A DNA stretch of 64,000 nucleotides from Temnopleurus reevesii (Eukaryota; Echinodermata; Echinoidea; Temnopleuroida; Temnopleuridae), in assembly GCA_036244855.1 (NCBI GenBank), contig BQKZ01000067.1, positions 134,109 to 198,108 on the forward strand. The letters are read 5' to 3'. Under the pieces are notes generated by a model. The model was given only the letters and a program-made list of their open reading frames with translations. It had not been told where the DNA came from and did not search any database. Positions 23,422 to 34,049 of this stretch are shown here, piece after piece. A program made the translations under genes and the position numbers. Within the stretch, counting starts at the first letter, position 1. Every line of letters starts with the position of its first letter.

Positions 23422-23590
23422 ATTCCGTAAAATTAAGTCGAACGCCAATTCAATGCTCCTTTGTAATGCTATTCAAATCAGAACCAGCTTGTGATTGCTG
23501 TGTCCGCACATGCAAATGCACGACTATGGATCTATCATGTCTATTGTCCTATGACCCACTTTATTTTTAGGAAAAAGTTTATATCGTGTT
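23422..23590 (+). mobile_element. MITE family B copy 2
   Basis: TTCCGTAAAATTAAGTCGAA at the left, TGTAATGCTATTCAAATC inside, and the right end AAGTTTATATCGTGTT match the family. The left terminal repeat is degraded to AAAACACTTTAATTT (from about 23402). Confidence 0.85.
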
Positions 23591-23675
23591 TTAAATACAT
23601 TATTGTGACTGTATGTGCGTGTTGTATTTCGGTGGTATGCTTGTTGAACGGAAACCTCTTGAGGCATTTTTACAA

Positions 23676-24000
23676 TTATGAAATCATTTTCAGATGCGAA
23701 AGTACAGCTACCCGTCTTTCCAATATAACATTGTTTCTTTGTATATTTTATCAAAGAACAAGGGGGATCCACAACATTCTTGGCGTACCTACCCTAAAAA
23801 TGACAAACAATTCTATGTACTTTAAAAGACATCAAAGGTGCAAACTCCTTTTGTGTTGAAAATGCACTTTTTTAAAACACGAAACCATCTTTAGATGTGA
23901 AAGTACAACTACCTTGTTTATATTGTTATTCTTATTATTTCTTACAGAACAAGGGGATAATCACAGCATTCTCTGCGTACCGTTAAAATGACAAACGATT
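23676..24000. repeat. Diverged tandem duplication (about 200-bp unit)
   Basis: Blocks GATGCGAAAGTACAGCTACC, GAACAAGGGGGATCCACA, CATTCTTGGCGTACC and AAATGACAAACAATTCT (from 23676) recur in order as GATGTGAAAGTACAACTACC, GAACAAGGGGATAATCACA, CATTCTCTGCGTACC and AAATGACAAACGATTCT (from about 23880). The second unit ends in the pyrimidine tract that serves the exon at 24010. Confidence 0.8.
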
Positions 24001-24009
24001 CTTTTTCAG

Positions 24010-24196
24010 CTGAAGCCCAACAAGCCCTACATATCAGCAGCATGAGCAGACCCCGGCTCTCCGGCGAAGCGGGACTAGTCCCACCTCGATCAGCGTCGGT
24101 CCTCCAGATGGCCCGGTCGCTGATGCGCCAAGCCCGGGTCGCCCAAAACAAACACCCGAAGAAAGCGAGGGGGCAGCTCACACAAACACGACCCAG
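24010..24196 (+). CDS. Best-supported candidate internal exon, unknown product
   Basis: The acceptor (acgattctttttcag) ends at 24009 and the donor gtaggg starts at 24197 after CCAG. The 187-bp segment is sharply GC-richer than both flanks. Only one + frame is open: two leading bases, 61 codons, two trailing bases (intron phases 1 and 2). The peptide is basic and polar, including SRPRLSGEAGLVPPRSASVL and ARSLMRQARVAQNKHPKKAR. This looks like a cytoplasmic or nuclear disordered segment rather than a folded domain. The minus-strand frame is Trp/Cys-rich and less likely. Phase matches the 1-base-leading frame of 45798-45994. No family is recognised. Confidence 0.5.
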
Positions 24197-24440
24197 GTAG
24201 GGTTTGGCCTCCAGCTAAATTATGACTTTCAACAGTGACCAGCTTTTGGTGTTGATCTGCTTTTGTTTTCGCCTTGTTTCGAGATGAAGGGATGGAGAAA
24301 AAGAAAAGAGGGGAGGATAGACGGTGACGAAGAGGTAGATGAATAGGAATGAAAATATGGTGAAGCAGTGTGTGTGTCACGGGGAAAGCGAGATAAAAAA
24401 GAATGAAAGAATAAAATAGGTGTCTTATAGAGAGAAAGGA

Positions 24441-24471
<31 letters not shown>

Positions 24472-25238
24472 GAGAGACAGAGAAAGGGAGAGATAGAATG
24501 GGAAGGAGAAATGAGAGAAGAAAGAAGATGGGTGAAGTTTGTTTGTTTGTTTGTTTGTTTTTATTTCCGTAAATTCAGGACATAATATACAAAACATATA
24601 TAGATAAAAGTAAACACAAAACGGCGGATAGCCCATTTCAGCGGTATTTACAAAATATCGCTGTTCTTCCATGGGGTCTTTACAAAGAAGAAGTTCTTCA
24701 AAAATTGCAAGTCTAAGAAATAATATTGGGTGCATAATTTTGTCATATAACACGAATCTTCAAAGAAAAACTTTTTACAAATAATAGAAAAAAAAGATTT
24801 CCTGTATCAAGTTTGTAATTCGATAGGAAGTGCAAATAGAAATATACATGTAAATCAGCAGTATGAAAACAATACAGACACATCGTCAAAATAGCAAGCC
24901 AAATCATTACGTCAAATTGAATACATCTGAGGAATTTCAATTTTACTAATATGGTTTGTTTATAAACGAAACAAAAAAAAATAAAAAGAACAGTGCGGGT
25001 ATACTTAAACATCAATATGCAGTTTGTAATATCCCAACATTTTCTACTCCAAAATAAATTAAAATGATATACGCACTCTATCTGCACTCTTGTAAGAGAT
25101 GCAAGAGGATGGTTTGGATGATGAGAGTTGGGGGGGGTATATGGACAAACTAAGTCCATTTATTCATCAACGATCATCAAGCATTCTCTGTTTATTTCCG
25201 CCGTGGGCGCTCATTACACGCGTCATCAGCGGCGTGAA
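24197..25238. repeat. Purine-rich and (GA)n/(GTTT)n sequence
   Basis: GA runs at about 24441-24495 and a GTTT run at about 24538-24562. The remainder, to 25238, is AT-rich with no gene seen. Minus-strand frames of 174 and 138 codons cross this interval but are low-complexity or AT-driven. Confidence 0.6.
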
Positions 25239-25742
25239 CTATGACCTTTGGCAGACACGAAGTAGAAAGCGAGGTTGATGTTGATGTCGAGATGACAAGT
25301 CGTTTATGTCCATCAGGGAGAAGAGGAGAGGGATGATGCTGTTTGGGTTGGTAGTGGTTGTGGTGGTGGTGGTGGTGATGATGGTGATGATTATGGGAGT
25401 GGTGGTGATGGTGGTGGTGGTGGTGGTGGTGGAGGGATGGTGGTGGAGGGATGGTGGTGGTGGCAGTGGTGGGGATAGTGATGATGATGATAATATGGAG
25501 GTGGAAATGGGGATGATGGTGGTAATGAATGTAGTGATAGTGTCAGTGGTGATGATGATGATGATGCTCTTGATGATGATAATGATTATGATGGTGATTA
25601 AATCATGACCTTTCGCGGACACGAAGTAGAAAGCGAGGTTGATGTTGATGTCGAGATGACAGTTGTTTATGTCCATCAGGGGGAAAAAGAGAGGGGTGAT
25701 GCTATTTTGGGTTGGTGGTGGTGGTAGTGGTGGTGATGATGG

Positions 25743-25773
<31 letters not shown>

Positions 25774-26098
25774 GGTCGGGTGATGGTGGTGATGGTGCAG
25801 TGGTTTTGGTGATGGTGGTAGTAGGGTAATAATGGTGTTTATTGTGGTGGTGGATGTGGTGGTGATGATGATGATGATGATGATGATAATGATAATGACG
25901 AAGGTTATAAAATGGTGATGAATGCGATTATGATGTGGAGTAACAGGGTGATGACAATAACCATAGGGATTGTGTTGATGGTTGGTGATGGTGTTGGTGG
26001 TAGTGGTAGTAGAGGTGATGGTGATGATGATGACAATGATGTAGATATTAAAGATGACGATGATGATGATGATGATTGTGATTACAATGTGGAGTAGA
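25239..26098. repeat. GTG/GAT minisatellite with a 366-bp internal duplication
   Basis: A non-repetitive leader (ATGACCTTTGGCAGACACGA through GTTTATGTCCATCAGGG) occurs at 25239 and again at about 25605. Each is followed by a GTGGTGGTG / GATGATGAT run, so repeat plus leader was duplicated as a unit. Repetition continues to about 26098, then CT-rich sequence to about 26270. Confidence 0.9.
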
Positions 26099-26270
26099 CA
26101 GAGAATGACGATAACGATATGGATGTGGATCCCTGTCCACCCTCTCCTTCCAATGCTCCCACTCTTCCTATCTATCCATCTCTCCATCAACCTCTCCATC
26201 TCATCCCCCCTCTATCCCGCATCCTCCTTCTCCCCCTCCAGCTCCATTTCATCCCCCTCCATCTCGGCTG

Positions 26271-26989
26271 AGTGGTGAGGCGTGAACGGTCCAATCCATT
26301 GCGGGGGTTATTGATGTATGATTCATGGGCGCATCTCTCTCCCCATCTCCCCTGCATCAACAAAACAGGAGGAGAAGGGGGTCCCTTTCGGTGATGATGG
26401 GGGTGATGATGGGGGACTTATAGTGGAAGGATGGTGACGGAGAGACAACGACCGCCCGACACTCTAAAACGTATTTGGGACACCTGAGAAAATCAATAAA
26501 TATGCGGTGAACGAAGCATTGATCAGGCGGGGTGTGAAAGCTTTACTTTTTCCCTTTTCCATTTTTCCTATTTTTGCGGGGAGGGGGAGTGTGGTTCAAT
26601 AAAAAGATATGATGAATGAACATTTATGATATTGGCGAAAGCTTTCACTGAATCGCATATCCCAAAGTAGAAAAGTACGTACCTCTGTATCAAATTTTAT
26701 GATAAAAAATATTGGGAACGAACAATTTCAACTCAATCACGGTTTTCAAATGTAATCATATTTGTGTGAACTGGCCACCATGCTTAGTCTTGTGGTATAT
26801 CTATTTATATACCAAATGATGTACACTGACGAAGGATGAAGTAAATAAAGAACTTTTTTTTCCAAATGAAATTGAATTAATCTGCAAACTGGTAGATATA
26901 ATTGCTTGCTTTCCAAAATATGGTTTACTACAAAATAAAAACAAGTACTGCAATCCCAATAGGATATTTTAGATAACGGTAAAGCCAGG
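26271..26989. other. No recognised feature
   Basis: Mixed sequence with no repeat copy elsewhere in the window and no supported exon. Confidence 0.4.
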
Positions 26990-27500
26990 TTCACACTTGC
27001 ACAACTTTTAGCCATGACTTTCTCGTGGCAAGTCAGGCCATGTTGAGGCACGAACTGGGAGGCTTCCGCACCGTTCACGCGCAACTAGTTCACGCATAGT
27101 TCATGAAGAGTTCACGACGACTTTACGAATGTGTGCCCATCGATGTCCAAATTGACAGTACTGGCACGGTGAGTTTACGCATAACTTGCGCATAGTTTAC
27201 GGACTTTACGCATTTGACACGACGAGTTTGCGCAGTCTCCAGGATAACATCGACAGTAGATTTCGATGAATGGGGTTATTTCTGACAGTCGTGGCATGTG
27301 GCACCTACTGCCACCCGCTGGCAAGCACCCTCCCGCATCGTTCCGATGAGTTTGCGCATAGTGCACGACCTGGTCTCGAAATATTGTCGTGATCACAATT
27401 TTGTAACATTTCAAAATTCTCATCCCGACATGAAACGCAGTCGTTACGAGTTTATGCACACTTCACGTTACTTATACGACTAGTTTGCGCACTGGCACGA
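26990..27500. repeat. Degenerate repeat with reiterated GTTTGCGCA-like motif
   Basis: Begins AGCCAGGTTCACACTTGCAC. Variants of GAGTTTGCGCATAGTT(C)ACG recur on one strand at about 27080, 27175, 27190, 27205, 27225, 27348, 27445 and 27483, spaced by short unique pieces. The segment is GC-richer than the flanks. It is probably a dispersed element rather than a gene, and its two ends are not clear. Confidence 0.55.
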
Positions 27501-27741
27501 CTCGAATCTATCTTCACAAAATGTTTTCGAGAACATTCTGAAAATGTTCTTCATGTGTTAAAGAATCCTAGCCTATTATTAAACCTAAAATGTTCAAAAA
27601 ACTGAAAAGTGTTCATTCGTACGCGTATTGGCTATACACATTCCATTTGTCCGTTATTTCAGCATTTTACCAGTACATCCTCCTAATATCTAAAGGAGAG
27701 CTGTTAATTTGTTTGTTTGTTTGTTCCACTACTCCTCCCAG

Positions 27742-28140
27742 ATTCTTGGGGGGATCTTGACCAAACTTGGTGGGTGTATGTAGGGGAACCCTAGAATTGC
27801 CCTTGAGGGGTTGGTTTTGTGAAAGGTCAAGGTCAATGGGGTCAAAGGTCAATTTTTCATATCTCTGGACTCCCTGGACCAATTTGGACCAAACTTGGTG
27901 GGTGTATGTAGGGGAACCCCAGAATTGCCCTTGAGGGGTTGGTTTTGTGAAAGGTCAAGGTCACTTGGGTCAAAGGTCAATTTTTCATATCTCCGGACTC
28001 CCTGGACCGATTTGGACCAAACTTGGTTGATGTATGAAGGTAGGCCCCAAGATTGCCATTGAGGGGGTCGCTTTCAGAAAGGTCAAAGGTCAAGGGGTCA
28101 AAACGTCATATTTCCATATCTCTGTTCTACCTTGATAGCT
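27742..28140 (+). repeat. 128-bp tandem array, about 3 units
   Basis: AAACTTGGTGGGTGTATGTA starts at 27763, 27891 and (as AAACTTGGTTGATGTATG) 28019, so the period is 128 bp. Each unit also has GAATTGCCCTTGAGGGG, AAAGGTCAAGGTCA and TTTTTCATATCTC. The first two units are nearly identical and the third is more diverged. Confidence 0.95.
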
Positions 28141-28203
28141 TTCAACAAAACTTGACAGTTAGGGGGCGCTTGGGCAGCCACAAATGATAAATGACCCCCT
28201 CTC

Positions 28204-28512
28204 CATCTCGCCCTTCACACACAGTATATGTGTATAAAGTATATCTCATTTCCTGTTAAACAATAGGCCTACAGTGTATGCAAAATACAACCGTGCGCAG
28301 TATATACACACATATCAATACTGTTTGGTTATATAACACTCATCTCGCCCTTCACACACAGTGTATGTGTATAAAGTATATCTCATTTCCTGTTAAACAA
28401 TAGGCCTACAGTGTATGCAAAATACAACCACGCAGCATATACACACATAGCAATACTATTTGGTTATATAACACTCATCTCGCCCTTCACATACAATGTA
28501 TGTGTATTAGGC
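28204..28512 (+). repeat. About 136-bp tandem array, 2.3 units
   Basis: CATCTCGCCCTTCACACACA begins at 28204, 28341 and 28476. Units share GTATAAAGTATATCTCATTT, CAATAGGCCTACAGTGTATG and GGTTATATAACACT with few changes. The third unit is cut short after TGTATGTGTATTA. Confidence 0.95.
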
Positions 28513-28824
28513 ATACAGATCAGAAAGTCCATCAACGATCGAGGTCAGAAAGGTAAGTTAAAATGACATTTTGACTTTCATTCTTCAATTCCCCTACCCA
28601 TATATTTGCCCACACATCATGGCATAATGACAGTCAATTACATAATATTTATAAAGAATTTAATTTCATCTCCCACTGTCAATTTTAATCGTTTTCATAA
28701 ATAAAATGTTACATGTATCTTCCTATATGTCTACCTCGAAAAGTGTGAGAAAGTTACATAATTACCACATAACACTTACACAAAACTGCGAGCGATACCG
28801 GCGCGTAGCACCGGGTATTGCTAG

Positions 28825-29139
28825 TTTAATTAAAAAGCAAAGTTACAAGATTCGTCCAAACTTTCACCAAGAAACCCCATTCGACACTGAAATACAAATA
28901 CGCAAACTAAAGACGCGAACTCCCTTTCATTCTACGCAGCCCAAACATCCAAACCCCGACGACACGATTCTACGACCTTTAACCCCTTCCCTACGACCTT
29001 TAACCCATCCTCTCTCAAGTCCACCGGTTGTTTATTTACGTCTGACGACCGGGGTTGCATACCGGGTCGTCTTCTGTAAATATCCGAATAGTTGGAGTCG
29101 AGCCGGTGCTGACTAGCCCGAGTTTCCTTGATCTCGGGT
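28825..29139. other. Short stretch between Helitron-like element and AGCTCGAG array
   Basis: An open frame of 136 codons starts inside the Helitron and runs to 29116. It is Pro/Thr-rich at its end and includes the direct repeat CTACGACCTTTAACCC. It is not supported as a gene. Confidence 0.35.
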
Positions 29140-30022
29140 TTTTAGCCCGCTCACCCCTCGGCTCAATTTAGCTCGAGATTCAGGAGTCCGAGCTGCACTA
29201 TACCAATAATTGAAAATCTATCTCGAGATGAAAACTGTCCTCCTCCATGATTTAGCTCGAGATTCATAAACCCCGTCTCCATTATAATGGCACTAATAAT
29301 CAGGCAATTAAAACAATAGTGACAATGGGAAAACCAACGCGATGGGCTGGTGTGACCTTGATGCGGTAACAGCCTGAGGCAAATACAACCGAGCGCGTTC
29401 TTAACTGAAAAATACGAGCGAGTTAGCGAGCTATTTCCCGAATTAGCTCACTATTTTGGAAATAGTCCAAGATATCTTGGGCTTGTTAAGCTCGAGATGT
29501 TTTAGTGAATTAGCTCACTATTTGCGTCCGCACTGCAAATTATCTCGAGCTGGTTCTGATCGGGCTATTTACCCGGATCAGAACTAGTGAGCTAATTAAA
29601 AAACTCGCTCTAGTGCAGCGCAGCTAAAGAGCTATTTCCCAAATTTGCTCACTATTTTGGAAATTAGCCCAAGATATCTTGGGCTTGTTAAGCTCGAGAT
29701 GTTTTAGTGAATTAGCTCACTATTTGCGTCCGCACTGCAAATTAACTCGAGCTAGTTCTGATCGGGCTATTTACCCGGATCAGAACTAGTGAGCTAATTA
29801 AAAAACTCGCTATAGTGCAGCGCAGCTAAAGAGCTATTTCCCAAATTTGCTCACTATTTTGGAAATTAGCCCAAGATATCTTGGGCTTGTTAAGCTCGAG
29901 ATATTTCAGTGAATTAGCTCACTATTTGCGTCCGCACTGCAAATTAGTTCGAGCTATTTCTGATCGGGCTATTTACCCGGATCAGAACTAGTGAGCTAAT
30001 TAAAAAACTCGCTATAGTGCAG
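29140..30022 (+). repeat. AGCTCGAG-themed region and a 201-bp tandem array with strong hairpins
   Basis: Three units start with GAGCTATTTCCC at 29428, 29629 and 29831 (period 201-202). Units 2 and 3 carry the perfect 18-bp palindrome GCCCAAGATATCTTGGGC; unit 1 has a slightly changed version. All three end with a long hairpin: GTTCTGATCGGG, loop, then CCCGGATCAGAAC. The upstream 29140-29427 has related TTAGCTCGAGATTCA motifs. The array stops exactly at GTGCAG before a possible coding exon. Confidence 0.9.
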
Positions 30023-30105
30023 ACGCAGCGTCGGTGTCCGATGTCAACGAAGAAAACCTGGTCGATCTCGACTTTGAACCCCTGTTAGGTCACGTTGTGG
30101 AGTAA
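30023..30105 (+). CDS. Candidate 3'-terminal exon, unknown product
   Basis: The segment begins after an AG (30021-30022; another at 30027-30028) and runs open to TAA at 30103-30105. The strongly acidic tail contains SDVNEENLVDLDFEPLLGHV and ends two residues later. LVDLD fits the clathrin-box pattern (L, hydrophobic, any, hydrophobic, acidic) known in endocytic adaptors, and DLDFEP resembles amphiphysin-type adaptor motifs. A short linear motif cannot identify a protein. The acceptor has no good pyrimidine tract because the 201-bp array lies directly upstream. Either AG would give a phase-1 intron. Confidence 0.25.
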
Positions 30106-30816
30106 ACACGGAGGTCTTTGTTTACATATCCACTAGTTTTTACGAAGTTGGATGGGGAAAGTAAATGATGAGCTATTTGGTATCAAATCGTCTGTGACCG
30201 ATTACCCTCCATTTTGAGAACCCAGAATAAGATCCAGCGCAAATAGGTATTTACACAATTATTTATCATTTTATTGGTAGTATAGAAATTATATTTGAAG
30301 CGCTTGGCGTCGAAGCGTCATAGTTCTCCCAAAATAAATTTCCCGGACTTATTAGACAAAGTTCATTGATCCTCGTCTCAAATCAAACTTTGTAATTCAG
30401 ACGCAACTTTACAAAAGTGTCAAATGTAATATGGGACTCCATTTTATTTATTTATTTATCGTCCTATTTATACAGGGTAGCCCTTTCAGTTTATAAAAAA
30501 AAAAGACTGCTCGACCAAAAGGCCCTATATCACGATATTTATATTACAAAATACTATCATGTTCAAATCACTTTAATGAATTTTATAAACCTGTCGTTGA
30601 TTAAATGATTGATTGATTTATTGGAGTTCTATTTGGTTTATGCATTGATTGACAGGCATGTTATTTATTTGACCCATGGTTTGAATAGCTGACTGATGAT
30701 TGATTTCTTGATATTAATGACTGAATAACGCATGGAATAACGAATTTTCATCGGATTAATTTCATTGATTATCTACTGATCGATTGATTTCTTATTGACT
30801 GGCATTACCCTGAATA
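30106..30816. other. AT-rich, possible 3' untranslated or intronic sequence
   Basis: An AATAAA occurs at about 30334 and could serve the candidate terminal exon. GATT-rich repeats begin near 30605. No gene is supported. Confidence 0.35.
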
Positions 30817-30991
30817 AACACGATATAAACTATTTCCGTAAAATAGAGTGGGTCATAGATAATAATAGATCCGTACCACCGTGCATTCAACTGTGCGGAC
30901 ACAACAATCACAAGCCGGTTCCGATTTGAAAAGCAAAAGACCATTCAATTGGCGTTTGAATTAATTTTACGGATATAGTTTATATCGTGTT
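30817..30991 (-). mobile_element. MITE family B copy 3, intact ends
   Basis: Terminal inverted repeats AACACGATATAAACTATTTC (left) and ATAGTTTATATCGTGTT (right) are near-perfect over about 18 bp. The junctions read AATAA|ACACG and CGTGT|TAATG. The interior is inverted relative to copies 1, 2 and 5. This is a reference copy for the family. Confidence 0.9.
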
Positions 30992-32974
30992 AATGATACA
31001 ATCATTGCTTGTTTGTTTGATTGAATGCTTTATTTATTGACTGATTGTCTAATCGATCGATTGATTGCCGCGAACGCATTTAATTACGTAAACGAGATGA
31101 ATGTTAAAAAAATAGGTATGAATGTTTAAATACCAATGATAGATGATTCATTTTCTGAAATAGACGTATATTAACACTTGAATTTCCGAAGTGGGATCCC
31201 CCCTCTCTTGCTCCCCATTACTGATTTATATATACTTTCATCTCTTAATCAGGTTTTGTCTCACTCACATTGAGTCTCATCATCGTTTTCATAAAATTAT
31301 AATCCTGCCAAGACACCCAATCTAAATTTATATTGTCAGGATTGTAGCAACCCAAAATCAAACATTCATCCCTCAATCAACTACAGAGCTTTGTGGGTGC
31401 CGTGAGTCGGGTTCAGGGCTTAGTAATAATATAATAAACCCTAAAGACAGGCGAACAGATGCCAAAAGAGCTGCTGAAAATCAGCTCACCGTGGCCCAAC
31501 AGTATTAAGATTTCGAATCAATCGTACGATTGATATCAATCTATGAGAAATCGTGTACGGGAGTTTGCGATCGATCGCAAAAGTGAGTGTAACTATTTTA
31601 TGTTACGAGCCCTTGAAGAGTATACTTGATAATAAAAGCAAGTAATGAGGAATATTTCCGACCAATTTGATGAAGCAAATTACCATCCCCTTGATCAGAG
31701 TGAGACCTCGTTTGACTATGGTATCCGCAACGCTTCCCTGAACAGCGTATTAATTGAAAATCCATCAGACAAATTTGGCTTCGCGGAATAGCGAATGTTT
31801 TTTTTTTGTCACTGTATTCACCTGCATTTAGAGCGTGAATATAGCGGACTGAACACAAACATTAATAACATTGATAGGGTTAGTTCTACATGTGTACGAT
31901 TTGTAGGGCTTATAGGACTGTAGAACATTCACCCTGACCACTTTTAACAAATACGTGTAAAACAGAGCAAAAAGTCGTAATACACAGCCCCATTTTATTT
32001 CAGACGTTTCAGGGTGCCTGAAACGTGCCAAGATGTGCAATCATCATGATCATCGCTGTCAAAACATTTTACTCTGCTTGCAAAATAACGAATAAACGTG
32101 GAAAAATATTCCATTTTCCTTAAGATTAGAAATGGGATACAGTGCTGTAAAATACAACTGCGACTACCCGTATTTAAATGTTTTGTTTTGGCCAAAGAGA
32201 CTCGTTTTCCTAATTTTGATCATTATTTTATATCGATTAAATGTGACGGCATGATTGCGCACCTGCTAAAAGAAATTAATGTAAAACTAAATGCTTGGTA
32301 ATCATATCTTTGCAACAAACAATTAATATTCAATGAGTTCTGCTTCAAAGGCATGTCCACTCCTAAAAAAAGGGTTAAAATATCACTCTTAAATGACGCA
32401 TTTAAATCAATGTTTTATAGTGTTTGGAAAAACCGGTTGGAACTGTTTTGAATGAACTCAAACATATTGTAGTCAATTTTACACATGAGTTATTTCATTT
32501 ATTGAATAATGTTTCACACGAATCCCCAAATGTGCGACCATTCTGAAGTAGTGAAAACTGATGCCTATCTGAGTTTTTATCAGTGTGACCCCCCCCCCCT
32601 TAAAAAAAATAAATAATAATAATGATAATAATAATAATAATTAAAATAAAATAAAATAGAAATAAAAAATGATCCTTTCTTCCTATCCACATCAACAATT
32701 TTCCACTTTCTGGTCCTAAACACGAGTATTGTCGATGGAATTCATAACACACTCTAATTTCATAATCAGCTTTATCATGTTTATCATGTTAATGCAATTT
32801 CTCGTTCTATATAATCTTTCCGAATTGCTGAATCAATTTTTAGAACCGCAAACTTTCAGGGTATCTAACCTAATTTCGGAATTATAATTTGGGGTTTCTA
32901 CTAAACCACAACTGCGGACAACATCGGATTATACTTTTCATTTCTTATTTGTGAATAATCAGAAAGAAGTAGGA
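30992..32974. other. AT-rich sequence, no gene seen
   Basis: Contains a small AT-rich palindrome-like patch near 31515-31575 (CAATCGTACGATTG; GCGATCGATCGC), AAT repeats at about 32610-32660, and several 60-90 codon chance frames. Confidence 0.45.
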
Positions 32975-33141
32975 GGGTGTTTCATGAAGGTTATCAAAAC
33001 GACAACTAAGTCAGCGCTGACTAATTCAATGAATGATTTTTTACTGTTATCGGATGAAATGCAAAATCTCCGACGGTTGTTATCGAAACTGTCAGAGAAT
33101 GACATGTTGTCGATGCGACAAACTTCATAAAACGCCATCCC
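32975..33141. mobile_element. Palindromic MITE-like element, 167 bp
   Basis: Ends GGGTGTTTCATGAAG and CTTCATAAAACGCCATCCC are inverted copies. The inside holds a perfect 14-bp palindrome AGTCAGCGCTGACT. The 122-codon minus-strand frame that crosses it is not considered a gene. Confidence 0.75.
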
Positions 33142-33872
33142 ACACGCTTTCCTCCTGAAAAAATAGTTTGCCTTCACAATAATGTTGTGTAAGGAAGATG
33201 TTCCGACGCCACTTTCCCGATTATTATAAAGGATTGAATCACCAGAAAATTGATCAAAGCAACCAGCAATTAAAAGTTTCATAGGAAAAATACTGGACAA
33301 ATATTTGAAAAAAGCCGCAATCAACAAGTGACCATTATCATGATTATTTACGGAAGTTAGGCAATAATTGTCACCATTTTCGCTCGCTAGTTTTTGGATG
33401 TACTTCGCATTTTGTAAGATTTAATGATGGTATAGCCTTTTCAAGCGTTAGCATTCCACTTTCTGAAAAACACTTAGGCTAATCGGAAGCTAATCATTTA
33501 GAAGGAAAAGCGATGTTAGACTATTTACAAGCATCGGTTCGTCTGTTTTCAGGGATGCATGTAATAAGCATGTTTACAAATTAAAATCTGTGCTAGGAAT
33601 TCAATAAATGAGAAAGTTCATCTCAAGGATATGTATATTGGTTTATAGCCAGCTAGTTGTTTATCAATACATGAAAAGTTTAACTCACGTTTTAATTTGA
33701 GTGTTGAGAGGGGCCAATGGATAAAATGAAATTTGCTTATTTCAACCTGAGTGTCAGCAACCATGACATATCTTTTATAATACCAACTGCAAAGGAAATA
33801 TCATACGTACATTAAGAATCTGAAGACCCGATGGCCCAATCAACGTCATACTTTCCCCCAAGGAGTTTGGAA

Positions 33873-34000
33873 TTTGGAATTTATTCATTTGAACGTCATT
33901 GACATGTACAGCCAACATTTTGTTCTGATTGGAATTTGGAATTTGGAATTTATTCATTTGAACGTCATTGACATGTACAGCCAACATTTTGTTCTGATTA
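33873..34000. repeat. 69-bp tandem duplication
   Basis: GAACGTCATTGACATGTACAG through TTTTGTTCTGATT occurs twice with starts 69 bp apart (33891 and 33960) and no visible differences, so it is recent. Confidence 0.9.
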
Positions 34001-34049
34001 CAAAAAGAAGTCGTCACTTAAAATTTCGCCCCCCCCCCCTTAGCAGTTA

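Larger units (their letters stand above)
27689..28824 (+). mobile_element. Non-autonomous Helitron-like element with internal tandem repeats
   Basis: The right end has the Helitron signature: a short hairpin (ATACC ... GGTAT, 28795-28818) followed after two bases by CTAG (CTRR type) and then a T. The proposed left end is TC at 27689, preceded by A, giving the expected A|TC...CTRR|T junction. The left boundary is less certain than the right. The body is filled with two tandem arrays and no Rep/helicase coding sequence, as in non-autonomous Helitrons. Known of the family: rolling-circle transposition without target-site duplication. Confidence 0.5.

Noticed and set aside
28706..29116. 136-codon + frame
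   Set aside because: Starts inside the Helitron-like element, crosses its 3' end, and contains a simple direct repeat. It is best explained by chance.
29428..30022. CRISPR-like array
   Set aside because: Units are 201-bp full tandem copies with no variable spacers, and the setting is eukaryotic.
32959..33327. 122-codon minus frame
   Set aside because: Overlaps the 167-bp inverted-repeat element and has no recognisable motif.
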